From Atriophallophorus winterbourni (taxonomy: Eukaryota; Platyhelminthes; Trematoda; Plagiorchiida; Microphallidae): a stretch of DNA of 64,000 nucleotides. The DNA is taken from NCBI GenBank assembly GCA_013407085.1, contig JACCGJ010011408.1, positions 1 through 64,000 on the forward strand. Direction: 5' to 3'. The translations under genes and the position numbers were made by a program. Below the pieces are notes generated by a model, which had not been told where the DNA came from, made no database searches, and saw nothing but the letters and a program-made list of their open reading frames with translations. Positions 21,894 to 32,377 of this stretch are shown here, in pieces; the first letter of the stretch is position 1; each line of letters begins with the position of its first letter.

Positions 21894-22564
21894 TACCAGT
21901 CTCCGACTCATAAACCAACTCCGATACTGGTCCTTGCATCTTCCGCGTAAAACTGATTCTTCTACATGAACTGAAATCCATACTGGCGAATAGTTTTGGT
22001 TTCCCTGATTTGACAATTCTTCGACTTTCCTGGATCGTACAACCGACCCAAACCTCATGCAATTTAAACCACAATCTACTCTTTCCCCTCCATTTTCTAA
22101 TTTTTTCAATTTAACTTCGGATTTTTATGTGCTTTTTTCAATCACACCCGCCAACATTCCGAAGAAGTCATTTATATATATATATATATATAAAGGAACT
22201 TTCTTTATTTCGAAAATTTATTTTTACTGTGACAATTATATCTTCACACGCACTATTTCCTCCTTAATTTTTTCCGTTCTTTTCTTTTCTTTCAATCCCT
22301 GCTCCAGAATTAATCGCATCCCCTTCATTTGATTATTTCGATGCAATCTAAATGAAACTTTATTACTGTGTGACATTGCGCGAAAAAAGTTAACTTTCTT
22401 ACCCTTGTAAATTTACCATCCTTTGTTAATCAGCAAAATGTTCAAAAATTCCGCTTGATAAGGTCATTTTACAATTTATTTATTTTGTACACATTGATAA
22501 CCTGATCATGTTTTGCATGCCTTGGTTTACCAAGAATATAGTATTATTATTATTATTATTATTT
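21894..22564 (+). mobile_element. (TTA)n-tailed retroposon, copy B, inside CR1-A
   Basis: Second copy of the unit at 17868-18606, starting at CCAGTCTCCGACTC and ending in about 8 TTA units (22542-22564). The CR1-A 3'UTR is interrupted exactly here (GCATAGCAT on the left, AGGGGAAG on the right, continuous in the copy at 5475-5500), so the unit with its tail was inserted as one piece. Confidence 0.7.
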
Positions 22565-23768
22565 AGGGGAAGTATTCATAAAAACTTATTAAAGATGCGG
22601 TCCAAACCATTCTTAAAACTTGCGACAGAATAGCACGATATAAGTTCTTATGGAAGCCGGTTCCAGAAATTTTCCACCCCGAGGCTGAAAACGTTTTTCT
22701 GGGATAATAGTTTACATCTCTTCTTAGCAAATTCGAGTGAATGTACGTGGGTGCCTAGCTCGGGACTTAAGGCATAGAAGTTGTTCATCATAACTCCACT
22801 CAACCCCTTCAATATCTTAAAGGTTTCAATTAAGTCGCCTCACAAACGACGGCGCTTAAGTGAGAAAAGAGCTATGGACTTCAGGCGTGCAGCGTAAGAT
22901 TTTTCTCGCTCACCCTCAATCAAGCGAGCTGCGAGACGCTGTACGCGTTCGAGTCAAACGATGTCTTTCTTATAGTTAAAGCACCGCGCCTAGACACAAA
23001 ATTCTAAATGCGGGCGAACTAATGCTTTTCAAAGTGGCAGGAATACATCAGGTCTTTTGCTGGATATCACGTATCTCATCCGAAAGAGCAATTTGCGAGC
23101 CCGTTAAGCTGAACCGGAGCATTAGTTCTCCCATTTAACGTCAGTCGTAACTAGTAATCCCAAATCCTCAACAAGTTGTGTGGCATTAACACTGAGAGAA
23201 TTTCTTGACACCTGCACTGAAATCTTATCAACTTGTGCTGACAAGATTTGACTCTGTTATAGTTTCAGTAGGAGGTCCCACTAGTATGACCAGTTTATGA
23301 CACGATAGAGTTCATGCATCGAGGTATCTTCATCTGTTGATCCGATGAACTTCACATCATCCGCGAAAATGAAGCATGGAAACGTCGATCTAGACGACAA
23401 ATCATCAATTAAAATCAGGAATAGAAGAGGACTGATTACCGACCCTTGGAGTACCCCACTGATCACGTCGGTTTGGTTCGACAGCGTATATCCTACTCGA
23501 ACTCTGTATGTTTTACCTGTAAGAAATGCCTTTATCCAATCAAGTAGCCATCTATGTATGCCGTTTGCTGCTAGCCTAAACTCTAGAATGAGGTGGTTCA
23601 TGGACTCGAAACCCTTTCTGATGTCTAGGTAGAGGGCTTCGAAAGGCTTCACTTTATCCATCCTTTTAATGGCAGTATTGAGAAAACAAAGTAGGTTAGT
23701 AAGGCAGAATCTACCCACAAGAAATCCATGCCAAGTCACACTAAGTATAGAATGTCAACAAAGCCGCT
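22565..23768 (-). pseudogene. CR1-A copy 3, RT part
   Basis: Minus strand. 23739-23281 is open for 152 codons with HGFLVGRFCLTNLLCFLNT, EALYLDIRKGFESMNHLILE, SGVLQGSVISPLLFLILIDD and the catalytic FIFADDVKFIGSTD. Mutated forms of the canonical KAFDSVNH and VPQGS motifs show age. 22565-23000 gives the C-terminal region in pieces. BEL-2 has inserted at ACAAAGCCGCT (23758-23768), and about 25 bases of CR1-A continue past it at 27403. Confidence 0.75.
23764..23768. repeat. Target-site duplication of BEL-2, left copy
   Basis: CCGCT immediately before the 5' LTR; the same five bases follow the 3' LTR at 27403-27407. Five bases is the usual length for BEL/Pao integration. Confidence 0.8.
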
Positions 23769-24549
23769 TGTAAGGTTCAAAGTAGTTTGAAATTCTTCTT
23801 TTCCCTCTAACATTCCTTTTATTTTGAACTTAGTTACAAAACTTGAATTTTGTGAAATAGATTTTGCTTGTGTTTTATTTTCCTACAGTATTTTCATATG
23901 AAACATTTCTTTTTGTAATTATTTTATTGGAAATCTTCTGTTCACATATTTGGTGAAGCTTTCGTTTTAATTCAATTTTGAGGCCATTGTCGGTCATTGT
24001 TGTTGAATTTGGTTGCCATTTTGGGCACTTGTATTTGGCTTGTATTTTGACACCACTTTTGGGTGTCTTGTCTTTGATAGACATTTTGAACGGCAATTTT
24101 GGTAACTCCTTTCATTCTATTTATATCTCAGGTCGTCATTGAACTTGTTTGCATTGATATAATTGATTCTGGAGTATTTTGACTCCACTGTTTGCTGTAC
24201 GTTCCTATACAGTTTAGGTTTGTATAAATATTGTCGTTGAATTTGGTTGCCATTTTGGGCACTTGTATTTGGCTTGTATTTTGACACCACTTTTGGGTGT
24301 CTTGTCTTTGATAGACATTTTGGACGGCAATCTCAGGTCGTCATTGAACTTGTTTGCATTGATATAATTGATTCTGGAGTATTTTGACTCCACTGTTTGC
24401 TGTACGTTCCTATACAGTTGAGGTTTGTATAATTATTGTGGTTGTAATTGTTGCTAATTACAGTACCGTATAACATCCGAATTGTGGTTTTGAATTTGTC
24501 GAACTAAGAAACGGGTGGAATACGCGTTACTCACGTCACAGACGTTACA
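23769..24549 (+). repeat. BEL-2 5' LTR with internal tandem duplication
   Basis: Starts TGTAAGGTTCAAAG, ends GACGTTACA. It is 781 bases against 578 in the 3' LTR. The excess of 203 is a tandem duplication that begins again at GTTGAATTTGGTTGCC near 24235. After reverse transcription both LTRs should be equal, so the duplication arose after integration or by an irregular template switch. Confidence 0.85.
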
Positions 24550-24990
24550 GTACTCAACTTCGGTTCGTCGAAGCAGTATTCAATTTTGGAATTCGATTTG
24601 TACCGTATTTGTCTCAATTGGAGAAAATACAGTACTCAACTTCGGTTCGTCGAAGTAGTATTCAATTTTGTAATTCGATTTGTACCGTATTTGTCTCAAT
24701 TGGAGAAAATACAGTACTCAACTTGGTGCGTTGAAGCAGTACTCAACTTCGGTTCGTCGAAGCAGTATTCAATTTCGGAATTTGATTTGTACCGTATTTG
24801 TCTCAATTGGAGAAAATACAGTACTGAACTCGGTGCGCCGAAGCATTACAATTTTTGGAAGTACTCAATTTGGTTCGTTGAAGCAGTACTCATCTTGGAA
24901 TTTGATTTGTACCGTATTTGTCTCAATTAGAGAAAATACAGTACTGAACTTGGAATTTGATTCTTCTCGAACTTGGCGAGAAGTGCAGTT
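24550..24990 (+). repeat. BEL-2 leader: array of related stem-loop repeats
   Basis: GTCTCAATTGGAGAAAATA (or a one-base variant) occurs near 24610, 24694, 24799 and 24921, and the palindromic CTTCGGTTCGTCGAAG or variants occur near 24557, 24640, 24748, 24831 and 24870. At the end is CTTCTCG-AACTTGG-CGAGAAG (24963-24983), a 7-bp stem that BEL-1 also has in its leader. The region is where primer-binding, dimerisation or packaging signals would lie. Confidence 0.65.
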
Positions 24991-25076
24991 GAATATTCGC
25001 GAATCGATTCAATTTACAATATCGGTGACGTCCCTTTTATTTGTTTCCTTTTTTCCTTCGAATCCTTTTGTATAAA

Positions 25077-25507
25077 ATGCCTGAACATGTAGCAAGTTTA
25101 GTGCGTGGTTCGGTCAGGTCCCTAAAAGATAGTCACAATAGTGCGGACGATTTTGAATCTCCATCTGTTGGTAGACATGGTCTCGACTGTAACTGTGCAC
25201 CTTCTAAACGGACACTTGAATTAGAGCAAGATTTAGCGATTGCTAATGCTACAATCTTGAAATTAACTCATGGTACCTGTCATAAACGAGCTTCAGACCT
25301 AGCTTGTGCTGTGGCCCACTCAGCTTTAGATGAGTTATTGGAAAAGGCCCGACGATTGATTGGCCAGTCAGAAGGCTTTGCGATTCTTGCTTCGTCGATG
25401 CATAAATGTCAAGTTGCCCTCACTTTATTGGAGTGCCAGGCGGTTTTGAATGCAAGTGACACTTTGGAGTATATTGTGCATATATTACCGGCTGTGTTAG
25501 AGAGAAG
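25077..25507 (+). pseudogene. BEL-2 gag, N-terminal part
   Basis: Starts at ATG 25077 (MPEHVASLVRGS), the same place as MPKISSKVAS in BEL-1. It contains a coiled-coil-like stretch (TLELEQDLAIANATILKL, compare VQLKRDLDAARSTIERL) and a gag core ALDELLEKARRLIGQSEGF with LASSMHKCQVALTLLECQ, aligned with BEL-1 residues 176-230. Compared with BEL-1 about 100 residues (the DUF1759-like FDGNPIDYWKFLKQF block) are missing between the two. The frame runs into an inserted repeat at about 25500 and stops at 25535. Confidence 0.7.
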
Positions 25508-25893
25508 AGAAGAAGAAAAGAACTTTATTCGTTGAAACGAATTTTCAGTTAATCAAAATAGTTTAAACACAGAATTTCAATACGAATAAGGGGGACGTCA
25601 AACTTTGATGGGAAAATTTGAGATTGCCAGTCACATTCAAAATCAAAACAGTTTCGGTTTCGTCTGCAGGCATGTATGAGTTTTCTTTCGCATTTTTCTG
25701 ACCGGCGCAGCAAATTCCCCATCCTTCAAAAAATAAAAATATTGCGCAGCCTTTAAAGCGTGCGGGGCATCAAACGTCCTTTGTTTACATGTTCACGACA
25801 TGTTAAAACGTTTTAAAAACAAAAGGTTCCGTATTGACTGAAAAAATAAAAACGCACGAAAACATTAATTTTGAGCACGGCCGATTCAAAGGC
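25503..25893 (-). mobile_element. Insertion splitting the BEL-2 gag
   Basis: Gag similarity to BEL-1 stops at PAVL (about 25500) and resumes at QQWTDLKNAV (25898). The intervening ~390 bases start with a purine run (GAAGAAGAAAAG) and TTTATTCGTTGAAACGAAT, resembling 10312-10352; on the minus strand this reads as AATAAA followed by a TTC-rich tail. It is probably the 3' end of an inserted retroposon. The other end is not clearly defined. Confidence 0.5.
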
Positions 25894-26608
25894 CCCGCAA
25901 CAGTGGACTGATCTGAAGAACGCTGTATACTGCGAGGGATTAGAAATTACCTTTCAGCAACTCACAGACTTTGTGAGACGTCGAGCTCTTATTGATTGGA
26001 GTCGATTTGGTCAGTTCTGTAAATGTGGCCAAAAGGATTCCATAGCAAGGCGTGTTAGCATCGTTGATTGCCAAGAAACGATTTCTATTGATGTAAATTT
26101 GATGGGTCTTGACGTTTGTGCTGTCGGTTGTTCTCGGGAAGCTGAGTTAACGGACACTGAATTAGCTCAGTCGGATTTTGTGACTGATTGTCAAGGAAGG
26201 GTTTTTATTGATGTAAACTTGAAGGATCTTGATGTTTGTGTTGTAAGTTGTGCTCACGAAGCTGAGTTACCTGACACTGAATTAGCTCAGTCGGATTTTG
26301 TGATTGAATTTCCCGACACTAATTCGGATCAAATGGAGACTAAGCCTGGTTCACCTGACACCAAATCAGCCAAAATAAATAGTAGGCCTGGTTCACATGA
26401 CAGTGAATTAGCCGAAGTGGGGGCGAAAGATGTTCGACGTGACTATTCATATGAGTGGCGCAAGACGTTCGGTTGTGTACCCGATAAGCCATTTGTGTTT
26501 CGGACACCGGATACACTTATTTCAATTTGCAGATTAGAGTTGTTTAATTGGCGTCGCTGTTTGAGGATGAAAAACACAAGGCTCGTTTGGGCGGGGTTGC
26601 ATGCATAA
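25894..26608 (+). pseudogene. BEL-2 gag, C-terminal part with tandem repeat
   Basis: Resumes the gag similarity (TFQQLTDFVRRRALIDWSRF, matching BEL-1 ASLTEFVSRRARIARSRF) and then departs from BEL-1. Two ~43-residue repeats follow, marked by ISIDVNLMGLDVCAVGC / FIDVNLKDLDVCVVSC and EAELTDTELAQSDFV / EAELPDTELAQSDFV. A P/D/S-rich segment with KPGSPDTKSAK and RPGSHDSELAE and a C-terminus with no recognised domain come next. The CCHC knuckles of BEL-1 are gone. The repeated segment is novel to me. Confidence 0.65.
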
Positions 26609-26824
26609 GCTACTTGTAGGGGACGGTGGCAGAACCGGAGGACGTGGTGGGTCTTAGTCTGGCAAACTATTTCCCTATAAAAAGCCACATGTGTCCAATG
26701 ATGGCAATGCGACGTGGCGTGTGTGACTCGCCACTAAATAAAGTCATTTGCTGCACGGAATTCGTTATGGTATTCGTTGAACAATCGTTGTACAGTTAAG
26801 CCCTAGAAAGAATTTGGTCGGAGG

Positions 26825-27402
26825 TGTAAGGTTCAAAGTAGTTTGAAATTCTTTTTTTTCCCTCTAACATTCCTTTTATTTTGAACTTAGTTACAAAACT
26901 TGAATTTTGTGAAATAGATTTTGCTTGTGTTTTATTTTCCTACAGTATTTTCATATGAAACATTTCTTTTTGTAATTATTTTATTGGAAATCTTCTGTTC
27001 ACATATTTGGTGAAGCTTTCGTTTTAATTCATTGTTGAGGCCATTGTCGGTCATTGTTGTTGAATTTGGTTGCCATTTTGGGCACTTGTATTTGGCTTGT
27101 ATTTTGACACCACTTTTGGGTGTCTTGTCTTCGATAGACATTTTGGACGGCAATTTTGGTAACTCCTTTCATTCTATTTATATCTCAGGTCGTCATTGAA
27201 CTTGTTTGCATTTGATATAATTGATTCTGGAGTATTTTGGCTTCACTGTTTGCTGTACGTTCCTATACAGTTGAGGTTTGTATAATTATTGTTGTTGTAA
27301 TTGTTGCTAATTACAGTACCGTATAACATCCGAATTGTGGTTTTGAATTTGTCGAACTAAGAAACGGGTGGAATACGCGTTACTCACGTCACAGACGTTA
27401 CA
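26825..27402 (+). repeat. BEL-2 3' LTR
   Basis: TGTAAGG...GTTACA, 578 bases, preceded by the polypurine tract GGTCGGAGG and followed by the CCGCT duplication. Near-identical to the 5' LTR once its internal duplication is removed. Confidence 0.85.
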
Positions 27403-27424
27403 CCGCTAAAAGATTCTATCACGC

Positions 27425-28910
27425 AGTTTACAGTCCACAGTTACTGCTGAACTCACATATATAATATACAACAGACCGGCTGAATAGCCATGTAAAATAC
27501 TAAAAATGTTTCGTACAGATTGGTCCGAATAACAGTATATCTGCGAGCTGCTCTCCGGTATCGAACTAGCTGACAATATACCCTCACAGCTTATTTGCAG
27601 CATACTCGAGTAACACAGCACCACGCTAGTCGGTGAGTCCGTGTTCAAGCAGTTTTGGTAACATAAATTGCCTAAACACGTTTGATTGAACCTTTCAATA
27701 GGTGGAACGGACTGCGAAATAGAAAAGTTTGCGAAAATTGTAGTCTAATGTTTGAAAACCATAAACCAGTCATCGATGCCATGCAAACGTACAGTAAAAA
27801 GTATTCATCAGCAATAAAGTTGGAATTTGATTCACTTAGATTGAAACTCAAAGAATTGACCTCACACATTTTGAGCCTTTACGGAATCAAGACTCAGATC
27901 AACAACTATCATGGCAAGAAACAGCAGCCGACAACATTATTACATGCCTAATAATCACTCTCGACACTGCTACTACCACCTCTGATTTGGCGAACGCACT
28001 GATCGATGCACTCAGTCTTGCACATTCACCTCATACTTCAATAATCAATGAAAACGGGCCAGCTAGGAATTAGATACAGCTGCACTGACTGGCAAGAAAG
28101 TTGACAGTCGTTTTTACGTATCTGACAACAAAACTAAATTGTGTTTCCTGGTATACACTGGCGCAGAACTCAGCGTAATCCCGCCTTCAGAAACGGAACA
28201 CTATTGCCCGTTGAATCTCCACTCGGCCAACAGTACCCGCATAGCAACGTATAGCCATCGGTTTCTCGCTGCAAATCAAGCTTGCGAATATCGTTTTAAT
28301 AGATATTCACTATTGCAGAGGTAAAAATACTAATTTCAACCTCACGGTAGATACGAGCCATTAATTGCATATCGATATCACCGCGAATCAGAATTCTATT
28401 AGTCATTACTCATTCATTCAGGCTATTAGACTTCTGACTCCACCCGTCTCCGAGCCTTACAGTAAAACTAAAAGCCGTGTTTGGGGAGGTTTGTAACAGT
28501 GGACAAACATCGCAGTCCATAAGTCTTTTACAAGCCGTGTATGATAGCTCCAAACAAGCTGATAATTGCCAAACAAGATTTTGAACATAGATAAAGATTA
28601 TAATCTTCCGTCCATCAAATTCGCCATGTGCTACCCCGCTGTACATGGTCGAGAAGATTACCGCATAAAAAGTTTTCCAATTTTAAGCATATCGGTCACT
28701 CAATTGCCTCACCATACCAGACCGTTACCCTATCCCACATATCCACAATTTCACGAAATCACTTTATGGAAAAACGGTGTTCTCGAAGCTTGAATTAGCA
28801 CGTGCTTATCATCAAATCCCCGTTGCGAAATAGGACATCCCGAAAAAGACAGTTACATCACTATCTGATTTATTTGAATTTGTGCGTAAGCCTTTTGGCA
28901 TGACCAGAAT
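27425..28910 (+). pseudogene. Decayed CsRn1-like gypsy copy (gag, protease, RT start)
   Basis: Colinear with the better copy at 62150-63700. 27425-27660 matches gag (ACAACAGACC-GCTGA and GGTATCGAACTAG-TGACAATA). 27745-27950 encodes FENHKPVIDAMQTYSKK. 28139-28200 encodes the protease core FLVYTGAELSVIPPSE, with the catalytic DTG mutated to YTG. 28700-28900 matches the RT start (CCAGACCGTTACCC and CATCAAATCCCCGTTGCG). Many stops and small indels are present. It follows directly on the CR1-A remnant at 27403-27424, and the right side breaks into LINE tails. Confidence 0.75.
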
Positions 28911-29215
28911 GGTGAGAAGTAAGCTGAAGTGTATAAAAACAGAAAGTCTAGCATAGCATTTGCGGTCCAAAACCTGCATGAAACATAAGACGTAACTGTA
29001 GGATATAAGTTTTCATGGAAGACTCTCCTAGAAATTTACCACCGTGGGGCCGAAGATGTTTGTCCTGACGTCTAGCCAATATTGCTTTTTAGCATGTTAA
29101 AAATGAATGAACGTTTGTGCCCAGCTCAAAAGGTAAAGTAGTCGTTCATTAGAACGCTACTTAACTACTTTAGGATCTTAAAGGTTTCATACAAGTCACT
29201 TAAACGACAGATTCA
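28911..29215 (-). mobile_element. CR1-A 3'-end fragment
   Basis: Matches CR1-A from the 3'UTR (AAGCTGAAGTGTATAAAAACAG) into the RT C-terminus (GCGGTCCAAAACCTGC, GAAATTTACCACC, GATCTTAAAGGTTTC). Heavily mutated. Confidence 0.65.
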
Positions 29216-29410
29216 CGTTTAAGTCGCGCACGGCTGTAGTTGGCTAAAAGACCATCAAGCACTCAAATTCTTTTCGAAGGTGTGTAGCACTTCGGTATTG
29301 AGTATACAGTCCGTATGGTTTACTCGATATTGTCTCTGGATAACTGGAATTCAAGGTAATGGTGTCCTTTATCAGCACTGTAAAAGGTCATCGATTCTGG
29401 AAACAATGCA
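29216..29410 (-). mobile_element. CR1-B 3'-end fragment
   Basis: GGCTAAAAGACCATCA, GCACTTCGGTATTGAGTATA and GATTCTGGAAACAATGCAA align with the CR1-B 3'UTR at 4010-4195. It is adjacent to the CR1-A fragment, so the two LINE tails are again nested or abutted. Confidence 0.6.
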
Positions 29411-31604
29411 AGAAATGTGTGAACATTATAATTGCATGATTTTATTGTTTCTTAGCGTTTCACTAGATAACATTTTGGAAATAGGTAATAAGTCGCAAGT
29501 ATCTATCAGTATCACCAATAATATCAGTATCAGCGAAAACAATGTTTTTATTGTGCTTCAAAAAAGTTTCGTACTTTTTCTTGTTTCTTAGTAAAAATAA
29601 GGGGGTGGATTTCTATGGTTGAAACGCATTTTCGACTGTTTTTATGGATTATATTTTAACATATTTACTTAAGCTACCAAGACTAGTGCTCCGGGAATCT
29701 ATAACGTACTTCTCTAAAGCAAACGGGTGAAAATCAGTTTTCGAAGAGCTAGTGTCAGCAGCATCAATGCGTGCATGGATATATAAGCGGTACGGAAGGT
29801 GTTCTTTTAGTAGAGTTATTCATAGAAATCATTTCTCCAAATTTTCGATTTAGAAGACAACAGAATCATTTTGAAAATCTATTTTCTGGAATGCACAAAA
29901 ATAAACGTTTCTGGTCAAGTTTTCCGGTTGTTTTGAAATTCATTGGTGTCTTCTCAATCGATTTGACATGCAACATGCTAAACTCACTGATCCGTCAGTG
30001 GTGAGATATTATCCATCCTGTATTCAAAGGTAGACACGCTTGTGCTTTTTTCAAAACAATGCTGACAATGGTTGGTGCATTCAAGCGCACCTTCTAAAAA
30101 TATGGTAATTTGTTTCGCTTTAATAGACAAACTGATAATGTTGCTTTAAGAAATGCCGCTGATATTACTGTGCCCCTGAATATAACATTAGTTCGGAAGT
30201 ATTGGATAGGTTCTAACACGATGCTGTTGATTATGCCGTTGATACCAGAAAATGACGTGCTTAAGTATTCATTTACTTAAAAGATGCTATAAGCATCTAA
30301 TGCAAGGTAAAGGTTAATTCTGGGTCGCACTTGGGGTTTTATACAGCATGTTTGGTGGTTATGTTCATGATTTAAGTTCTTATATTAAATTCTATGCGGC
30401 AGTTGTGGCTGTTTTATTCTGTTAAAGGTAAACATGTCTTAAATAAACTGATTGGATTTACTAAGGAGTGGTAAACAATCCAAACATGAAATCGTAGTTA
30501 CAATTTTGAAACACACACAAGTGATTATGCTGCCTTAATGGCAATCCGTAAGCAGTGCACCTACCCGAAATTAAAAAAACAAGAATTACGAAAACCACTT
30601 GCGAGATGAAGACGAATCAGTGTCAAAACTCGTTGTGTAAACATAAGTCAAATACCCAAGTTTTATTTAAAGGTAAAAACCTTTAGAGCTTCACGCAGTT
30701 AGAACAAAGAAGAACTTCAAATTAATGCCGTACATATTAACGTTCAATACAATTCATTTTTTAAGAATGAGTCTAATCTCATTACACTGTATGAATCAAA
30801 TGATCTTTTTACCAACCGACTGGTTACCCACACGATGGTTGTTCAAAAACGCTGAGGAGGAAAAAGTGAAAATCTAATGGAAGAATTTTATCTGAAACCG
30901 GAGAGTTAACGCCTGCCAAACACAGTTTAACAAAATTACGCTTATGCACATTTAATCTCATCACTTCTAGCGAGTACTGATGTACTGAAATCTATTCGAA
31001 AGTCACCTTATTCATTAATTCACAAGAGGATTTTGACCGTGTATCATTCAAAATTCATCTTCTTAATCTCGTGCTCTTGTTGCAAAAACACCTGTTTTTG
31101 ATTTAATTTGATATTTTATTGATGATTGCACAGGTTGAGTTTAATGAAGGTATGACGTCCCTTATTGTTTCATCTTTTTGAGTCTCACAGATCAGTTATC
31201 GCTTCAATACTTTGCAGAAGTCATTTAAATTATCTACCAGACTACATGAACAAACAATAACTACTTTTCACGGAAGACCACAAAGTTCAAGCTTGTATCA
31301 GCCTTTTTGCAGACATTGAAGGGCTTTTCTCTACCTGACAGAAACGAGCAGTTATGCATTCGTGGTAGAACACAATGGAATATGATCATAAAATGAGCGA
31401 AATGCAGAGTAACGATATTTTACGTGATAAATTTTGTCAAAAGGCCGATGAGTTCCCTGTTAGGCATGAATGATCTGTCTGTAATAACACATTAAAACAA
31501 CATGTAAATTTGAACTTAATAAATTTTTTAGTACTCTGATTAAATGATGATTCTTGGTATTGGTTCGGTCATGATCATGATCATGATCAGATTAAAAAAT
31601 ATGG
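29411..31604. other. Non-coding, unassigned
   Basis: No open frame with recognisable content. A short ATCAGTATC-type repeat lies near 29500-29540 and three ATGATC units at 31571-31588. The remainder is AT-rich sequence in which I see neither gene nor repeat. Confidence 0.4.
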
Positions 31605-31609
31605 ATAAC
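31605..31609. repeat. Target-site duplication of BEL-1, left copy
   Basis: ATAAC directly before the LTR; repeated at 38335-38339 directly after the other LTR. Confidence 0.8.
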
Positions 31610-32184
31610 TGTATTGTCTGTGACGTGAGTTACGCGTAGTCCACCCGTTTCTTATTTCGATAAATTCAAAACAACGATTGGGATATTCTACGGTACTGTA
31701 ATTAACAACAATTACAACAAAAATAACTATACAAACCTTAATTGTATAGGAACGTCACAGCAACAATGGAGCCAAATACTCCAGAATCAAATTCAATTCA
31801 AACAAAAGACGACCTGATATAAAAATAATAAGAATCGATTTACCAAAATGTCGTCCAAACTTTCTGTGACAATCAAAAATGACACTCAAAATAGCGTCCA
31901 AATTCAAGCAAAATACTGAAGCCCAAAATGGCAACCAAATTCCGCAACAATGACCGACAATGGCAGAAACAATAAATTAAAACAAACAATTGACCGAAGT
32001 CGTATAAAGAAAAGATTTACAATAACAGAAAAGATTACAAAAAGAAAAGTTTTATATCAAAATACTGTGGGAAAATTAAAAACAAGCAAAATCTATTTCA
32101 CAAAATTCAGGTTTTGTAACTAGGTTCAAAATAAAAGAAATGTTAAAGGGAAAGGAAGAATTTCAAACTACTTTGAACCTTACA
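31610..32184 (-). repeat. BEL-1 3' LTR
   Basis: On the minus strand it runs TGTAAGGTTCAAAG to CAGACAATACA, preceded by the polypurine tract. Nearly identical to 37761-38334 and diverged from the BEL-2 LTR. Confidence 0.9.
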
Positions 32185-32377
32185 CCTCCCACCAAATTCT
32201 TTCTAGGGCTCAACTGTACAACGAATACCCTAACGAATTCAGAGCAGCAAATGACTTTATTTAGTGGCGAGTCACTTCCGCCACATTACATCACCATCAT
32301 AGGATATTAGTAGCTTTTTATAGAGAATGCGGTTGCAAGCCGCAGACTCACCACATCCTCCGGTGCTGCTTCTTGCC

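Larger units (their letters stand above)
23769..27402 (+). mobile_element. BEL-2: gag-only BEL/Pao-derived LTR element
   Basis: 3.6 kb flanked by a CCGCT duplication, with two LTRs, a structured leader, two gag-related frames and a polypurine tract (GGTCGGAGG, 26816-26824). Its LTR sequence, the 120 bases before the 3' LTR and the leader hairpin are clearly related to BEL-1 at 31610-38334. Protease, RT, RNase H and integrase are entirely absent, so it would need proteins from a BEL-1-like element. The LTRs differ at only about ten positions apart from one internal duplication, indicating recent movement. Confidence 0.85.
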
